Part shown: piece after piece, positions 24,905-34,698 of the stretch
How positions within the stretch are numbered: position 1 is the first letter of the stretch
How the letters are laid out: each line of letters starts with the position of its first letter
Origin: Thermoanaerobaculia bacterium
GTDB taxonomy: Bacteria > Acidobacteriota > Thermoanaerobaculia > Gp7-AA8
Length of the DNA stretch: 64,000 nt
Direction of reading: 5' to 3'
NCBI GenBank assembly: GCA_017883235.1
Contig: JADGNY010000015.1
Location: 1-64,000 of the forward strand
Notes under the pieces: model-generated
Told to the model about the DNA's origin: nothing
Seen by the model: only the letters and a program-made list of their open reading frames with translations
Database searches by the model: none
Made by a program: the position numbers and the translations under genes

Positions 24905-25002
24905 GGGGTTGCGCGGTCACGCGGTTGTGCGGTCGCGCGGCGGTTGACAATAAGCGCAGCACCGCGAGACCGCGAGACGACGAAACCCCGCAACCGCGCG
25001 GC
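24905..25002. repeat. Inverted repeat of GCGCGGTTGCGCGGTC-type words
   Basis: Left arm 24905-24943 (GGGGTTGCGCGGTCACGCGG...) and right arm 24961-25002 (ACCGCGAGACCGCGAGAC..., ending CCCCGCAACCGCGCGG) are imperfect inverses around a short loop, filling the murE-murF gap. The words CCGCGAGACC and CCCCGCAACCGCG recur at 28834-28870 and 48730-48745. Confidence 0.65.
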
Positions 25003-25014
25003 AGGGATGGTGTC

Positions 25015-26382
25015 ATGCACCTGACCTTTCGCCAGCTCGCCGGGATGACCGGTGGAGAACTCGTGCAGGGAGCGGACGTCGCCACCGGTTCCGTCGTCAT
25101 CGACAGCCGCGAGGTCAGGGCGGATTCCGTCTTCTTCGCCATCAAAGGCGATCGTCTCGACGGTCATCAGTTCCTGTCGCAAGCGCTCGCAACCGCGAGC
25201 GGAGCGGTGGTGTCGCAGGTTCCGGAGAATGTCCCGGCCGGTAAGGGGATCGTCCGCGTCAACGACACGACGATCGCTCTTCAGAATCTGGCCCGCTCCA
25301 TTCGCGAGCGTTACCCCTTCACGCTCATCGCCATCACCGGCTCGGCCGGAAAGACGACCACGAAAGAGATGATCGCCACGCTCGCAGGCTCGGAGCGGCG
25401 TACGTTCAAGTCGTGGGGCAATTTCAACAACCTCATCGGCTGCCCGCTCTGCATCGACAACACGCCCGACGACGCCGAAGTCGTCGTCAGCGAGATGGGG
25501 ATGAACCACAAAGGCGAGATCGCCCGGCTGGCTGGTCTCACGCATCCCGACATCGGCGTCTACACAAACGTCGGCCCGGTACATATCGAGTTTTTCGGCA
25601 CCGTCGAAAAGATCGCCGAAGCGAAGCGCGAGCTGCTCGAGAACGTCAAGCCAGGCGGAACGATCGTCCTCAATGCCGACAACGAATACGTGATGAACAT
25701 CAGTGGCGGCTTCGGCGGGCGCAAGGTGACCTACGGCATCGACCACGATGCCGGCTTCCGCGGAGTCAACATCCGCGAGCGCGGTCTCCTCGGCACGACG
25801 TTCGAAGTCAGTGGCCACCCATTCGAGCTATCGCTTCCCGGCCGCCACAATCTCGAGAATCTTCTAGCAGCCATTGCCACCGCGCGCACCATCGGCATTT
25901 CGTGGGAAGGAATCGAACGGGGCGTGCGCGCGCTGAAGCCTGCCTATCATCGCGGCATCATTCTCGACGCCGGCGGCGCAACCATCTACGACGACACGTA
26001 TAACTCGAATCCTTACGCGCTTGGCCGTGCCTTGGATCTGATGGCTCAGGCCGATGTCGCCGGGCGCCGCATCGCCGTCATCGGCGACATGCTGGAGCTG
26101 GGCGACAAGGAGCTCGACTACCACCGCGAAGCCGGCAGGGCCATTCCGAAGAGCGTCGACACCGTCATCGGCGTTGGCAAGCGTTCGCGAGCCTTGCTCG
26201 ACGGCGCGCGCGAGACAGGATTTGAAAACGGCAGACTTCACCACTTCGACGACGCGCAGAGCGCCGGAGGATTCCTCGAAACATTCATTCGTCCCGGAGA
26301 TCTCGTACTGATCAAGGCCAGCCGCGGCATCGGCCTCGACCGTATCGTCAACATGCTGGCCAACGTGGAGGGCGCGCACTGA
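25015..26382 (+). CDS. murF: UDP-MurNAc-tripeptide: D-Ala-D-Ala ligase
   Basis: 455 residues. It adds D-Ala-D-Ala to complete the pentapeptide precursor. P-loop AITGSAGKTTTKEM (about 106-119); substrate segment NNLIGCPLCI; C-terminal YDDTYNSNPYAL and IAVIGDMLELG are MurF signatures. ATG 25015 begins family homology directly (MHLTFRQLAGMTGG); an AGGGATGG lies just upstream. Its stop shares one base with mraY. Confidence 0.95.
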   Translation: MHLTFRQLAGMTGGELVQGADVATGSVVIDSREVRADSVFFAIKGDRLDGHQFLSQALATASGAVVSQVPENVPAGKGIVRVNDTTIALQNLARSIRERYPFTLIAITGSAGKTTTKEMIATLAGSERRTFKSWGNFNNLIGCPLCIDNTPDDAEVVVSEMGMNHKGEIARLAGLTHPDIGVYTNVGPVHIEFFGTVEKIAEAKRELLENVKPGGTIVLNADNEYVMNISGGFGGRKVTYGIDHDAGFRGVNIRERGLLGTTFEVSGHPFELSLPGRHNLENLLAAIATARTIGISWEGIERGVRALKPAYHRGIILDAGGATIYDDTYNSNPYALGRALDLMAQADVAGRRIAVIGDMLELGDKELDYHREAGRAIPKSVDTVIGVGKRSRALLDGARETGFENGRLHHFDDAQSAGGFLETFIRPGDLVLIKASRGIGLDRIVNMLANVEGAH

Positions 26383-27467
26383 TGTTGTACTACCTGTTCA
26401 CGCTGCGGGACATGTTCTCCGGCTTCAACGTTTTCCGGTACATCACGTTCCGGACGGCGTGGGCGGCGCTCACCGCGCTCATCATCTCCTTTATCTTCGG
26501 CCCTTGGCTGATCGAGCGGATGCGCCGCATCAAGGCCGGCCAGTACATTCGCGAGGAAGGTCCGAAGTCGCACCAGATGAAGGCCGGAACGCCGACGATG
26601 GGCGGCATCCTGATCAATATCGCCATCGTGATCCCGACCATCCTCTGGGCCGACATCTTCAACCCCTACATCTGGATCGTGCTCTTTGTCACGTTCGCGT
26701 ACGGCGCCATCGGCTTCGTCGACGATTACCGCAAGCTGGTCAAGAAACAGAACATGGGGCTGACGGCGAAAGAGAAATTCTCGATGCAGATTGGCGTCGC
26801 CCTGGCCGCGGGGCTGGCCATCGCCTACCTGCCGTCGATTCACAACAACTACTCGACCGTCCTGACCTTCCCGTTCTTCAAGGCGCTGCACCTGAACCTC
26901 GGTTTTCTTTACATCCCGTTCATCATCGTCGTCCTCGTCGGCGCGTCGAACGGCGTGAACCTGACCGACGGGCTCGATGGGCTGGCCATCGGATCGACGC
27001 TCATCGTCGCGGTCACCTACACGATCCTCACCTACGCCGCCGGCAACTTCCGCGTGGCGGACTACCTCCGTATCGCCTGGGTGCCGCAAGCCGGTGAGCT
27101 GGCGGTTTTTTGCGGGGCAATGGTGGGGGCATCGCTCGGATTCTTATGGTTCAACGCCCATCCCGCCGAGATCTTCATGGGAGACGTCGGCTCGCTGGCA
27201 CTCGGTGGCGCCATCGGCTGTCTTGCCGTGATGATCAAGCAGGAGATTCTGCTCGGCCTCGTCGGCGGTCTCTTCGTACTCGAAGGGATGTCGGTCGTGC
27301 TGCAGGTGGCCTCGTTCAAGTTGACCGGGCGGCGAATCTTCAAGATGTCGCCACTGCACCACCACTTCGAGTTGTCCGGCTGGCGTGAGACGAAGGTCGT
27401 GGTCCGGTTCTGGATCATCGCCATCATCTTCGCGATGCTGGCCCTCTCGACGCTCAAATTGCGATGA
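26382..27467 (+). CDS. mraY: Phospho-MurNAc-pentapeptide translocase
   Basis: 361-residue polytopic inner-membrane enzyme (about ten helices). It transfers phospho-MurNAc-pentapeptide to undecaprenyl phosphate, giving lipid I. Conserved motifs: GTPTMGG near residue 66, the magnesium-binding FVDDY, NLTDGLDGLA and the C-terminal HHHFELSGW. Length is typical. Overlaps: one base with murF, four bases (ATGA) with murD. Confidence 0.96.
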   Translation: MLYYLFTLRDMFSGFNVFRYITFRTAWAALTALIISFIFGPWLIERMRRIKAGQYIREEGPKSHQMKAGTPTMGGILINIAIVIPTILWADIFNPYIWIVLFVTFAYGAIGFVDDYRKLVKKQNMGLTAKEKFSMQIGVALAAGLAIAYLPSIHNNYSTVLTFPFFKALHLNLGFLYIPFIIVVLVGASNGVNLTDGLDGLAIGSTLIVAVTYTILTYAAGNFRVADYLRIAWVPQAGELAVFCGAMVGASLGFLWFNAHPAEIFMGDVGSLALGGAIGCLAVMIKQEILLGLVGGLFVLEGMSVVLQVASFKLTGRRIFKMSPLHHHFELSGWRETKVVVRFWIIAIIFAMLALSTLKLR

Positions 27468-28783
27468 AGACCCTTGTCATCGGAGCGGGCAAGTCCGGCG
27501 TGGCCGCGGCGAATTTTCTCGCCGCCCGCGGCGAAGCGGTGCTGCTCACCGACTCCAACGCCGCGCCTGACCTGCCGTATCCACTCCACGATGCGGTGGC
27601 CCGCGCTTTCGGTCATCAGGACGCGGCGTTGGCGGACGGCGTCGGAATGATCGTCCTCAGTCCCGGGGTACCGCGCACGATTCCTCTGCTGCAGCAGGTC
27701 GAGGTGACGCCGATTCCGCTGATCGGTGAGATCGAGCTCGCGTATCGCCACATGCCGCAGGGAAGCACGATCGTTGCCGTAACCGGTTCAAACGGCAAAT
27801 CGACGACCACGGCGCTGATCGGCGAGATCCTGAAGATCGACGGCCGGCAACCGATTGTCGCCGGCAACATCGGCGAGCCGTTCATCGCCGCTCTCGATAC
27901 CGAACGGCCACGCACCTACGTTCTCGAGCTGTCATCGTTCCAGCTCGAATCGGTCGATACCTTTCGGGCCGATGTCGCGCTGCTTCTGAACGTGACTCCC
28001 GACCACATGGATCGCTATCCGACCTTCGACGCCTACGCGGCGGCAAAGTACCGCATCTTTCGCAATCAGGAGCCGCACGACGCCGCCATCGTCAATGCCT
28101 CGGATCGCCGCGGCGCGCCGCGCGAATCGAAAGCGCAACTTCGCCGCTTTTCCGCATCGAGACCTGTCGACGAAGGGGCGTTTGCTGATGCTGCTGATCT
28201 CGTTCTGCGCCACGACGGAAACGAGCGCCGGATCCCGCGCGCCTCTCTCAAGCTGGAAGGGACCGCCAACGTCGAGAACGCGCTGGCGGCATGGTTGGCC
28301 GCGCGTGCCGTCGGCATCGACGATGTGAGCGTGCAGATTGCCTTCGGCTCGTTTGCCGGACTGCCGCATCGCATGGTGCCCGTGCGCGAGCTTGACGGTG
28401 TCCGCTGGATCAACGATTCCAAAGGAACCAACGTCGATGCCACCCTCAAGTCGCTGGAGTCGTTCCCTCCGGCCAGCGTCTGGTTGATTCTCGGCGGAAA
28501 GGACAAGGCCGGAGAGTTCGAACGGATGCGCAAGCTCGTCTCTGAAAAAACGCGCGCCGTCCTGACCATCGGCGCCGCCGCCGGCCGCATCGCCTCGGCA
28601 CTCGACGGCGCGGCCACTATCGTTGCCGCGGGCGATATGCAAGGCGCGGTTGCTCACGCATGTGAGCACGCGAAGACCGGCGACATCGTGCTCCTCTCTC
28701 CCGCCTGCGCAAGCTTCGACCAGTACCGGAACTTCGAACATCGTGGCGAGCACTTCGAGGAATTGGTAAGGAGTCTTCGATGA
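27464..28783 (+). CDS. murD: UDP-MurNAc-L-alanine: D-glutamate ligase
   Basis: 439 residues. It adds D-Glu to UDP-MurNAc-L-Ala. N-terminal Rossmann-like GAGKSGVAAANFLAARG; P-loop VTGSNGKSTTTALIG (about 107-121); LNVTPDHMDRYP; C-terminal WINDSKGTNVDAT and ILGGKDK. The start is set by the ATGA overlap with mraY. A repeat element follows before ftsW. Confidence 0.95.
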   Translation: MKTLVIGAGKSGVAAANFLAARGEAVLLTDSNAAPDLPYPLHDAVARAFGHQDAALADGVGMIVLSPGVPRTIPLLQQVEVTPIPLIGEIELAYRHMPQGSTIVAVTGSNGKSTTTALIGEILKIDGRQPIVAGNIGEPFIAALDTERPRTYVLELSSFQLESVDTFRADVALLLNVTPDHMDRYPTFDAYAAAKYRIFRNQEPHDAAIVNASDRRGAPRESKAQLRRFSASRPVDEGAFADAADLVLRHDGNERRIPRASLKLEGTANVENALAAWLAARAVGIDDVSVQIAFGSFAGLPHRMVPVRELDGVRWINDSKGTNVDATLKSLESFPPASVWLILGGKDKAGEFERMRKLVSEKTRAVLTIGAAAGRIASALDGAATIVAAGDMQGAVAHACEHAKTGDIVLLSPACASFDQYRNFEHRGEHFEELVRSLR

Positions 28784-28797
28784 TGTCGCGCGCCATG

Positions 28798-28911
28798 GAG
28801 TTGCTCGGTTGCAAGGTTGCTGCGTTGCCTGGCAACCGCGAGACCGCGCAGCCGCGGGACCACGAGACCGCCGCATCCAGTAACTCAGCAACTCAGCAAC
28901 CTGGCAACCCA
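28798..28911. repeat. Inverted repeat of GGTTGCTGAGTTGC-type words
   Basis: Left arm 28798-28833 (GAGTTGCTCGGTTGCAAGG...) and right arm 28879-28911 (AGTAACTCAGCAACTCAGC...) are imperfect inverses. The loop carries CCGCGAGACC words shared with the murE-murF element. It fills the murD-ftsW gap. Confidence 0.7.
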
Positions 28912-28916
28912 ACACC

Positions 28917-30014
28917 ATGAGCCGCAAACTCACGTACGACACCTATCTCTTCGGCGCGGCGGTGCTGATCGTCCTCATCGGGATGGTGATGATCTATTCG
29001 GCCTCGGCGATCATCACGATGCAGAAGGTCGGGTCGGACAATCCCTACTACTTCTTCCTCCGCCAGTTCGTCTGGTTGGTCGCCGGCGGCACGCTCGGTG
29101 TGATGCTGATGCACGTCGATTCGGCGCGGCTGCGCGACCGGCGGATCATTTACGCGATCGGCGCGGCCGTCCTCCTGGCGCTGGTCATCGCTCTCTTTCA
29201 GCCGCCGATCAACGGTACCCATCGCTGGATCGTTCTGCAGCACTTCCAACTGCAGCCGAGCGAGTTCGCGAAGCCGGCATTGATCCTTTTTCTGGCCTCG
29301 TATCTCGCGCGGAAAGAGGAGCGGATCAACGAGCTGACCTCGACGCTGCTGCCGCTCGCCTGTGTCGTCGCGCTCTTCGCGGGGCTCGTTCTGCTCGAGC
29401 CCGACTTCGGCACGGCCACCACGCTTGTCCTCGTAGCTGCCGGGATGATTTTCGCCGCCGGGATCTCATGGACGCGTGTAGTTACCTTTGCGCTGATGAT
29501 CATCCCCGCCGGCGTGCTGCTCATCTTCAGCGCCGCGTACCGGCGCGACCGTCTCTTTACGTTCTTGAACCCCGAGGCCGATCCGCTTGGTAAGGGATTC
29601 CAGGCCATGCAGTCGCTGATCGCGCTCGGGACGGGCGGTCTGCGCGGCCTCGGTATCGGCAACGGCCGGCAGAAGCTCTTCTTCCTGCCGGAGCCGCACA
29701 CCGACTTCATCTTCTCGATCATTGGCGAAGAGCTCGGGTTCATCGGCGCGGCGGCGCTCATCGCCCTTTTCGCGTTTCTGGTCTGGCGCGGCTTCCGCGT
29801 AACGAGGCTCAGCCAGAATCGCTTCGACTTCTACGCGGCGCTTGGCTTCACGCTGTTGATCGGCATCCAGGCGCTGATCAACGTCAGTGTCGCGCTCTGC
29901 CTTCTGCCGACCAAGGGGCTGCCGCTGCCGCTTGTCAGCTACGGCGGCTCATCGTTGATCACGAGTCTCATCGCGGTCGGCGTCTTGTTGAACTTATCGC
30001 AGCAATCAGGTTGA
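28917..30014 (+). CDS. ftsW: Lipid II polymerase FtsW (SEDS family)
   Basis: 365-residue membrane protein with about ten helices. SEDS glycosyltransferase motifs: NGTHRWI, LQPSEFAKPA, the conserved Asp in LEPDFGTATT, GIGNGRQKLFFLPEPHTDFIFSIIGEELGF (in two blocks) and the ending PLPLVSYGGSS. It polymerises lipid II at the septum with FtsI. It is the only SEDS gene here; no rodA accompanies the PBP2 gene. Confidence 0.95.
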   Translation: MSRKLTYDTYLFGAAVLIVLIGMVMIYSASAIITMQKVGSDNPYYFFLRQFVWLVAGGTLGVMLMHVDSARLRDRRIIYAIGAAVLLALVIALFQPPINGTHRWIVLQHFQLQPSEFAKPALILFLASYLARKEERINELTSTLLPLACVVALFAGLVLLEPDFGTATTLVLVAAGMIFAAGISWTRVVTFALMIIPAGVLLIFSAAYRRDRLFTFLNPEADPLGKGFQAMQSLIALGTGGLRGLGIGNGRQKLFFLPEPHTDFIFSIIGEELGFIGAAALIALFAFLVWRGFRVTRLSQNRFDFYAALGFTLLIGIQALINVSVALCLLPTKGLPLPLVSYGGSSLITSLIAVGVLLNLSQQSG

Positions 30015-30026
30015 GGAATCAAATCG

Positions 30027-31136
30027 ATGCGCGTGCAGGGTGGGGGGGAGACGCTGATGATCGCCGGGGGTGGGACGGGGGGACATATCTACCCCGCCAT
30101 CGCCGTCGCGCAGGAGTGGATCGCGCGTAATTCCATGCGGCGCGTCATCTTCGTCGGGACCGAGCGTGGACTGGAGACGACCATCGTCCCGAAGGCCGGC
30201 TTTCCGCTCGAGCTGATCTCTGTCGGCGGACTGAAGGGGAAGGGGATCGGCGACACGATCAAGAGCCTCAGCCGGCTTCCGGTGGGATTCGCGCAGGCCT
30301 TCACGATCGTCGGCCGGCACAGGCCGAATGTCGTCTTCGGTGTCGGCGGCTACTCCTCGGGGCCGGTGCTCGTGGCCGCGAAATTGCGCGGGGTGCCGAC
30401 GGCGATTCATGAGTCGAACGCGTTTCCAGGTCTGACGAACCGCGTTCTCGCGCGCTTCGTGACCGCCGCCGCGGTCGCTTTCGAAACCGCGGCGCAGCGG
30501 ATGAAACGCGCCGACGCTGTCCTCACCGGCAATCCGATCCGCGAGGAGTTCTTCTCTGTCAGCCGGCAGCAGGCTCCAGGCACTCACGCACGCAAGCGTG
30601 TGTTGATTTTCGGCGGCTCACAAGGCTCGCGCACGATCAACGACGCCATGATCGGCGCCTTGCTATTCATGGCGCCGCTACGAGACCGAATCGAAATCGT
30701 CCATCAGACCGGTCCGAACGAACTGCCGAAGATGCAGCAGGCGTATCGCGCATCGGCATTTGCGGACGCGCGCGTGGTGGCATACCTCGATCCGATGGTC
30801 GGCGAAATCGCCGCTGCGGATCTCATCGTCTCGCGCTCCGGCTCGATGACCGTCGGCGAGCTGGCCGCCGTTGGCCGCGCGGCGATTCTCATTCCGTTTG
30901 CGGCGGCAACGGACAACCATCAGGAACTGAATGCCCGCGCCGTCGAGCTGGCCGGCGGCGCCATGGTCATCACCGAACGTGAGTTGTCACCGGAGAGATT
31001 GGGGTTCGCCATCACCGAAATCGTGAGCGATTCCGATCGAACGGCGCGGATGGGAACGGCCGCGCGGACCCTCGCGGCACCCGAGGCCACGAAAAAGATC
31101 GTCGATTTACTCGAAAAAATAGAGCGAAGCGAATAA
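30027..31136 (+). CDS. murG: UDP-GlcNAc: lipid I GlcNAc transferase
   Basis: 369-residue membrane-associated GT-B enzyme that turns lipid I into lipid II. GGGTGGHIYPA near the N-terminus, GVGGYSSGPV, HESNAFPG and SRSGSMTVGELAA are MurG signatures. ATG 30027 has GAGG upstream; ATG 30057 is an alternative but would cut the first strand. The 5' end contains runs of five to seven G. Stop is two bases from the AT-rich gap before murC. Confidence 0.95.
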   Translation: MRVQGGGETLMIAGGGTGGHIYPAIAVAQEWIARNSMRRVIFVGTERGLETTIVPKAGFPLELISVGGLKGKGIGDTIKSLSRLPVGFAQAFTIVGRHRPNVVFGVGGYSSGPVLVAAKLRGVPTAIHESNAFPGLTNRVLARFVTAAAVAFETAAQRMKRADAVLTGNPIREEFFSVSRQQAPGTHARKRVLIFGGSQGSRTINDAMIGALLFMAPLRDRIEIVHQTGPNELPKMQQAYRASAFADARVVAYLDPMVGEIAAADLIVSRSGSMTVGELAAVGRAAILIPFAAATDNHQELNARAVELAGGAMVITERELSPERLGFAITEIVSDSDRTARMGTAARTLAAPEATKKIVDLLEKIERSE

Positions 31137-31165
31137 AATTGTTTATTAGCAATCCACTAACTGAG

Positions 31166-32539
31166 ATGAATTTAGACAAGATTAAGAACATTCATTTCGT
31201 CGGCATTGGCGGAATCGGAATGAGTGGCATTGCAGAGATCCTGACCGGTCGAGGCATGGCCGTCTCCGGCTGCGACCTCAAACACTCCTCGGCCACCACC
31301 CTTCTGGCCGGCCGAGGAGTTGATGTCCGCTTCGGGCACGACCCCGCTCATCTGGCCGGCGTTGACACGGTTGTCGTCACCGCGGCGGTAAAGGGGGCCA
31401 ACGTCGAGGTCGATGCCGCACGCGAGCGTGGAATCGAGATCGTCCGGCGCAAGGACCTTCTCGCGGCGATCGTCGATGAAAAGCGCGCGGTCGGCGTTTC
31501 CGGCACGCACGGCAAGACCACCACGTCAGCGATGATCGCCACGGTTCTCGAGGAAGCGGGGCTCGATCCGACCGTCATCGTAGGCGGCATGCTTGCCAAC
31601 TTCGCCTCGAACGCGAAAGAGGGAAAGGGCGACGTGATCGTCGTCGAGGCCGATGAGTACGACCGGACCTTTCATGAGCTTCATCCCGAGATCGCCGTCA
31701 TCACGAATATCGAGGCTGATCACCTCGAGTATTACGGCAGCTTCGAGAACATCGTCGAGGCCTTCCGCATCTTCACGGAGAATGTACGGCTCGGGGGCGC
31801 GATCATCGGCTGCGTTGACGATCCGGCGGTCGCTGCGCTGTTGGATCGCCGCGGCCGCGATGCCGGTCCCCGAATCATTCGCTACGGCCTCGGAGAAGGT
31901 GCCGATCTAACCGCGCGCAACCTCGAGTTTCACGAGCGAGGTGCATCTTTCGACGTTGACGGCATCGGCTTCTTCAAACTCTTCGTTCCGGGTCAGCACA
32001 ACGTGCGCAATGCGCTGGCGGCCATTGTCGTCGCGCGGGAACTTGGCGTGAGTGCCCAAGCGACCGCTGCCGGCGTGGCGAAGTTCCTCGGCGTCGATCG
32101 CCGGTTCCAGATCCTCGGCGATTACAACGGTGCCCTGGTCGTCGACGATTACGCCCATCACCCCACCGAGATCCGTGCCACGCTCGACGCCGCTCGCAGC
32201 GGCTATCCGAGCCGCCGTGTCGTCGCGCTATTTCAGCCGCATCTGTACTCGCGTACCCGCGACTTCGCGCGCGAGTTCGGCCAGTCGTTGCGCGGCGCGG
32301 ACGTTGCCCTCGTCGCCCCGATCTACGCCGCGCGGGAAACGCCGATCGAGGGGATCTCGTCACGGATGATTGCCGATTCGGCGGCTGGAATCGAATTCCT
32401 CGATCGCAGCCATATCGAGATCGTCAATGAGCTGCGGCGCCGGCTGCAGCCGAACGATGTCTTCATTGCCATGGGCGCCGGCGACGTCCACGAGATCGCC
32501 GAGGAGCTCGTGCGTGGCGGTGGTGAGGGGAGAAGCTGA
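31166..32539 (+). CDS. murC: UDP-MurNAc: L-alanine ligase
   Basis: 457 residues. It adds the first stem-peptide residue. Family start IHFVGIGGIGMSGIAEIL right after ATG 31166; P-loop GVSGTHGKTTTSAMI (about 110-124); EADEYDRTF; C-terminal DDYAHHPTEI and FQPHLYSRT. An upstream in-frame TTG at 31139 is less likely. Many relatives have murB or ddl after murC; here ftsQ follows with a one-base overlap. Confidence 0.95.
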   Translation: MNLDKIKNIHFVGIGGIGMSGIAEILTGRGMAVSGCDLKHSSATTLLAGRGVDVRFGHDPAHLAGVDTVVVTAAVKGANVEVDAARERGIEIVRRKDLLAAIVDEKRAVGVSGTHGKTTTSAMIATVLEEAGLDPTVIVGGMLANFASNAKEGKGDVIVVEADEYDRTFHELHPEIAVITNIEADHLEYYGSFENIVEAFRIFTENVRLGGAIIGCVDDPAVAALLDRRGRDAGPRIIRYGLGEGADLTARNLEFHERGASFDVDGIGFFKLFVPGQHNVRNALAAIVVARELGVSAQATAAGVAKFLGVDRRFQILGDYNGALVVDDYAHHPTEIRATLDAARSGYPSRRVVALFQPHLYSRTRDFAREFGQSLRGADVALVAPIYAARETPIEGISSRMIADSAAGIEFLDRSHIEIVNELRRRLQPNDVFIAMGAGDVHEIAEELVRGGGEGRS

Positions 32540-33390
32540 TGTCGGCCGGTTACGACAGCACCTCGCCGCGCTTCTTCCGTCCGGCAGATGTCGCGCGGAT
32601 TCGCCGCAATCAGCGCCGTATCCAGTTTCAGCGCATGGCCTCGATCAGTGGTAAGGCTGCCGTCGTCATCGGTATCGTCGCTGCCTCGTTCCTGGTGTAT
32701 CGGCAGACGCAGGGCGACGCACGCTTCGCGGTGAAGACGATCGAGATCGACGGCTCAACGCACACCTCGCGCGCGGCGATTGATGCCATCACGCGCCAAT
32801 ACATCGGCGCCAACCTCTTCCGCATCGACATCGCCCGCCTCCAGGCGGATCTTCGCCGCCTGGGATGGGTGAAGCGGATCGAGGCAGAGAAAAAACTTCC
32901 GGATACGCTGCGCATTCGCATCGTCGAGCGCACGCCCGTGGCGCTGGCCGCCGTCGATGGCCGGATCTCCTATGTCGACGAAAGCGGAGTGCCGTTTGCG
33001 GAGCTTTCTCCGGCCGTTGGCGATGTTGATCTGCCATTGATCACCAACGCCGCCGGCGACGAGCTGGTACGCAGCGTCGCCCTTCTACGCGATCTTCGCA
33101 TGCGCGACCCGCAGATCTATTCGCGCATCTCGGAAGTGAAGCCGGTCGCGCCCAACGGCTTCGCCCTTTTCGACCGAGAACTCGGCGCATTCGTCTACAC
33201 GGAAGAAGGCGATCTCTCCGCCAAGTGGCGGGACCTCTACGCCGTCGCGCGCGCGGAGCACCTCGGCATCCACGACATCGAATATGTCGATCTCCGGTTT
33301 GCCGGCCGCATCGTCGTCAAACCGGTTCACCCGGCGGTCCTCCCGCCGTTGACACACCCGCAAGTGATTCCAACGCAGATTACGAATTAG
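32539..33390 (+). CDS. ftsQ: Cell division protein FtsQ
   Basis: 283 residues: a cytoplasmic N-terminus, one membrane helix (about 38-55), a POTRA domain (about 65-135, FAVKTIEIDGSTHTSR through LRIRIVERTPVA) and a beta domain. It links the FtsA/FtsZ ring to the septal synthases through FtsL. Placement between murC and ftsA supports the call. The start shares a base with the murC stop. Confidence 0.9.
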   Translation: MSAGYDSTSPRFFRPADVARIRRNQRRIQFQRMASISGKAAVVIGIVAASFLVYRQTQGDARFAVKTIEIDGSTHTSRAAIDAITRQYIGANLFRIDIARLQADLRRLGWVKRIEAEKKLPDTLRIRIVERTPVALAAVDGRISYVDESGVPFAELSPAVGDVDLPLITNAAGDELVRSVALLRDLRMRDPQIYSRISEVKPVAPNGFALFDRELGAFVYTEEGDLSAKWRDLYAVARAEHLGIHDIEYVDLRFAGRIVVKPVHPAVLPPLTHPQVIPTQITN

Positions 33391-33408
33391 TCAGTCAGGA
33401 GACAGCGA

Positions 33409-34638
33409 ATGCCGAAGACCGAGGAAAAATACATCGTCGCGCTCGACATCGGGACTTCCAAAGTGTGCGTGCTGGTAGGGGAAGTGACCGACCGCGGCCA
33501 GATTGAAATCATCGGAAAGGGCACGTCACCGATGAAGGGCACCCGGCGTGGCAACATCATCAACCTCGATCAGGCGATCGAGGCGGTGAAGAAAGCCGTT
33601 GACGAAGCCGAGGTCATGGCGGGGTTGCAGATCGAATCGGTGTACGTCGGCGTGGCCGGCGATCACATTCGCTCCGTCAACTCGCGCGGCGTCGTCTCCG
33701 TCACCGGCAAACATCGCGAGATTTCGCGCGAAGACATCGACCGCGTCATCGAGGCGTCGAAGTCGATCAACGTGCCGGCCGAGCTGGAGTTGCTGCACGT
33801 CATCCCGCGCGAGTTCGTTGTCGATGGCCAGGACGGTATCCACGATCCGCTCGGAATGACGGCCGGGAGGCTGGAGGCGAACGTTCACATCGTCACCGGC
33901 GCCCGAACGCACAATCAGAATGTGCTGACCGCGGTGAACAAAGCGGGCATCGCCGTGCAGGAGCTTGTGCTCGAACAGCTAGCCGCGGCCGAAGCCGTGC
34001 TGACGCAGGACGAGCGCGAGATGGGAGTCCTGCTGATGGATCTCGGCGCGGGCACGACCGACTATGCGGTCTTCCTCGAAGGCAACGTCGTGCACACGAA
34101 TGTGCTGCCCGTCGGAGCCGGACACTTCACCAGCGACATCTCGGTGGTGCTGCGGACGCCGATGGAAGACGCGGAGCGGATCAAGAAGCGCTACGGCTGC
34201 GCGCTCGGCTCGCTGGTGACGGAAGACGACCCGATCGAAGTGCCGACCGTCGGCGGCCGTGCTCCGAAAATCCTTTCCAAGCACGAGCTCACGAACATTC
34301 TCGAGCCGCGCGCGGCGGAGATTGCCAAGCTCGTCTACCGCGATATCGAGAAGGTCGGTCTCGACAAAGAGATCCGCAGCGGCGTGGTTGTGGTCGGAGG
34401 CGGCGCCGAGATGGACGGGATGGTGGAAATGGTCGAGCAGGTGTTCGATCAGCAGGCTCGGAAGGGAATGCCGCGCGGTCTCAGCGGTCTCTCCGACACC
34501 GTGGCCGGACCGGAGTGGGCGGCGGCGGCGGGCCTGCTGCTTTGGGGATTCCGCGATCGCGCCCGGGTGCGGAAACGCCCCCGGCGTGGGTTCGCGCGGA
34601 TCGCCGAAGGATTCAAGTCTCTTTTCACGCAGACCTAG
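33409..34638 (+). CDS. ftsA: Cell division protein FtsA
   Basis: 409-residue actin-like ATPase. ALDIGTSKVCVLVGEV forms phosphate loop 1; DLGAGTTDYAVF loop 2; GVVVVGGGAEMDGM the adenosine motif; the 1C subdomain lies at about 85-165. The C-terminal amphipathic helix RIAEGFKSLF is the membrane anchor that tethers FtsZ. AGGAGA precedes the ATG. Confidence 0.95.
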   Translation: MPKTEEKYIVALDIGTSKVCVLVGEVTDRGQIEIIGKGTSPMKGTRRGNIINLDQAIEAVKKAVDEAEVMAGLQIESVYVGVAGDHIRSVNSRGVVSVTGKHREISREDIDRVIEASKSINVPAELELLHVIPREFVVDGQDGIHDPLGMTAGRLEANVHIVTGARTHNQNVLTAVNKAGIAVQELVLEQLAAAEAVLTQDEREMGVLLMDLGAGTTDYAVFLEGNVVHTNVLPVGAGHFTSDISVVLRTPMEDAERIKKRYGCALGSLVTEDDPIEVPTVGGRAPKILSKHELTNILEPRAAEIAKLVYRDIEKVGLDKEIRSGVVVVGGGAEMDGMVEMVEQVFDQQARKGMPRGLSGLSDTVAGPEWAAAAGLLLWGFRDRARVRKRPRRGFARIAEGFKSLFTQT

Positions 34639-34698
34639 CACTTCGAAATATTGTTTGAATGCGTCATAAAAAATGATTACTCTTCCTGGAGACGGTAA

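Noticed and set aside
24738-25014. Small gene or riboswitch between murE and murF
   Set aside because: Frames here are repeat-derived and arginine-rich; no conserved riboswitch core could be recognised.
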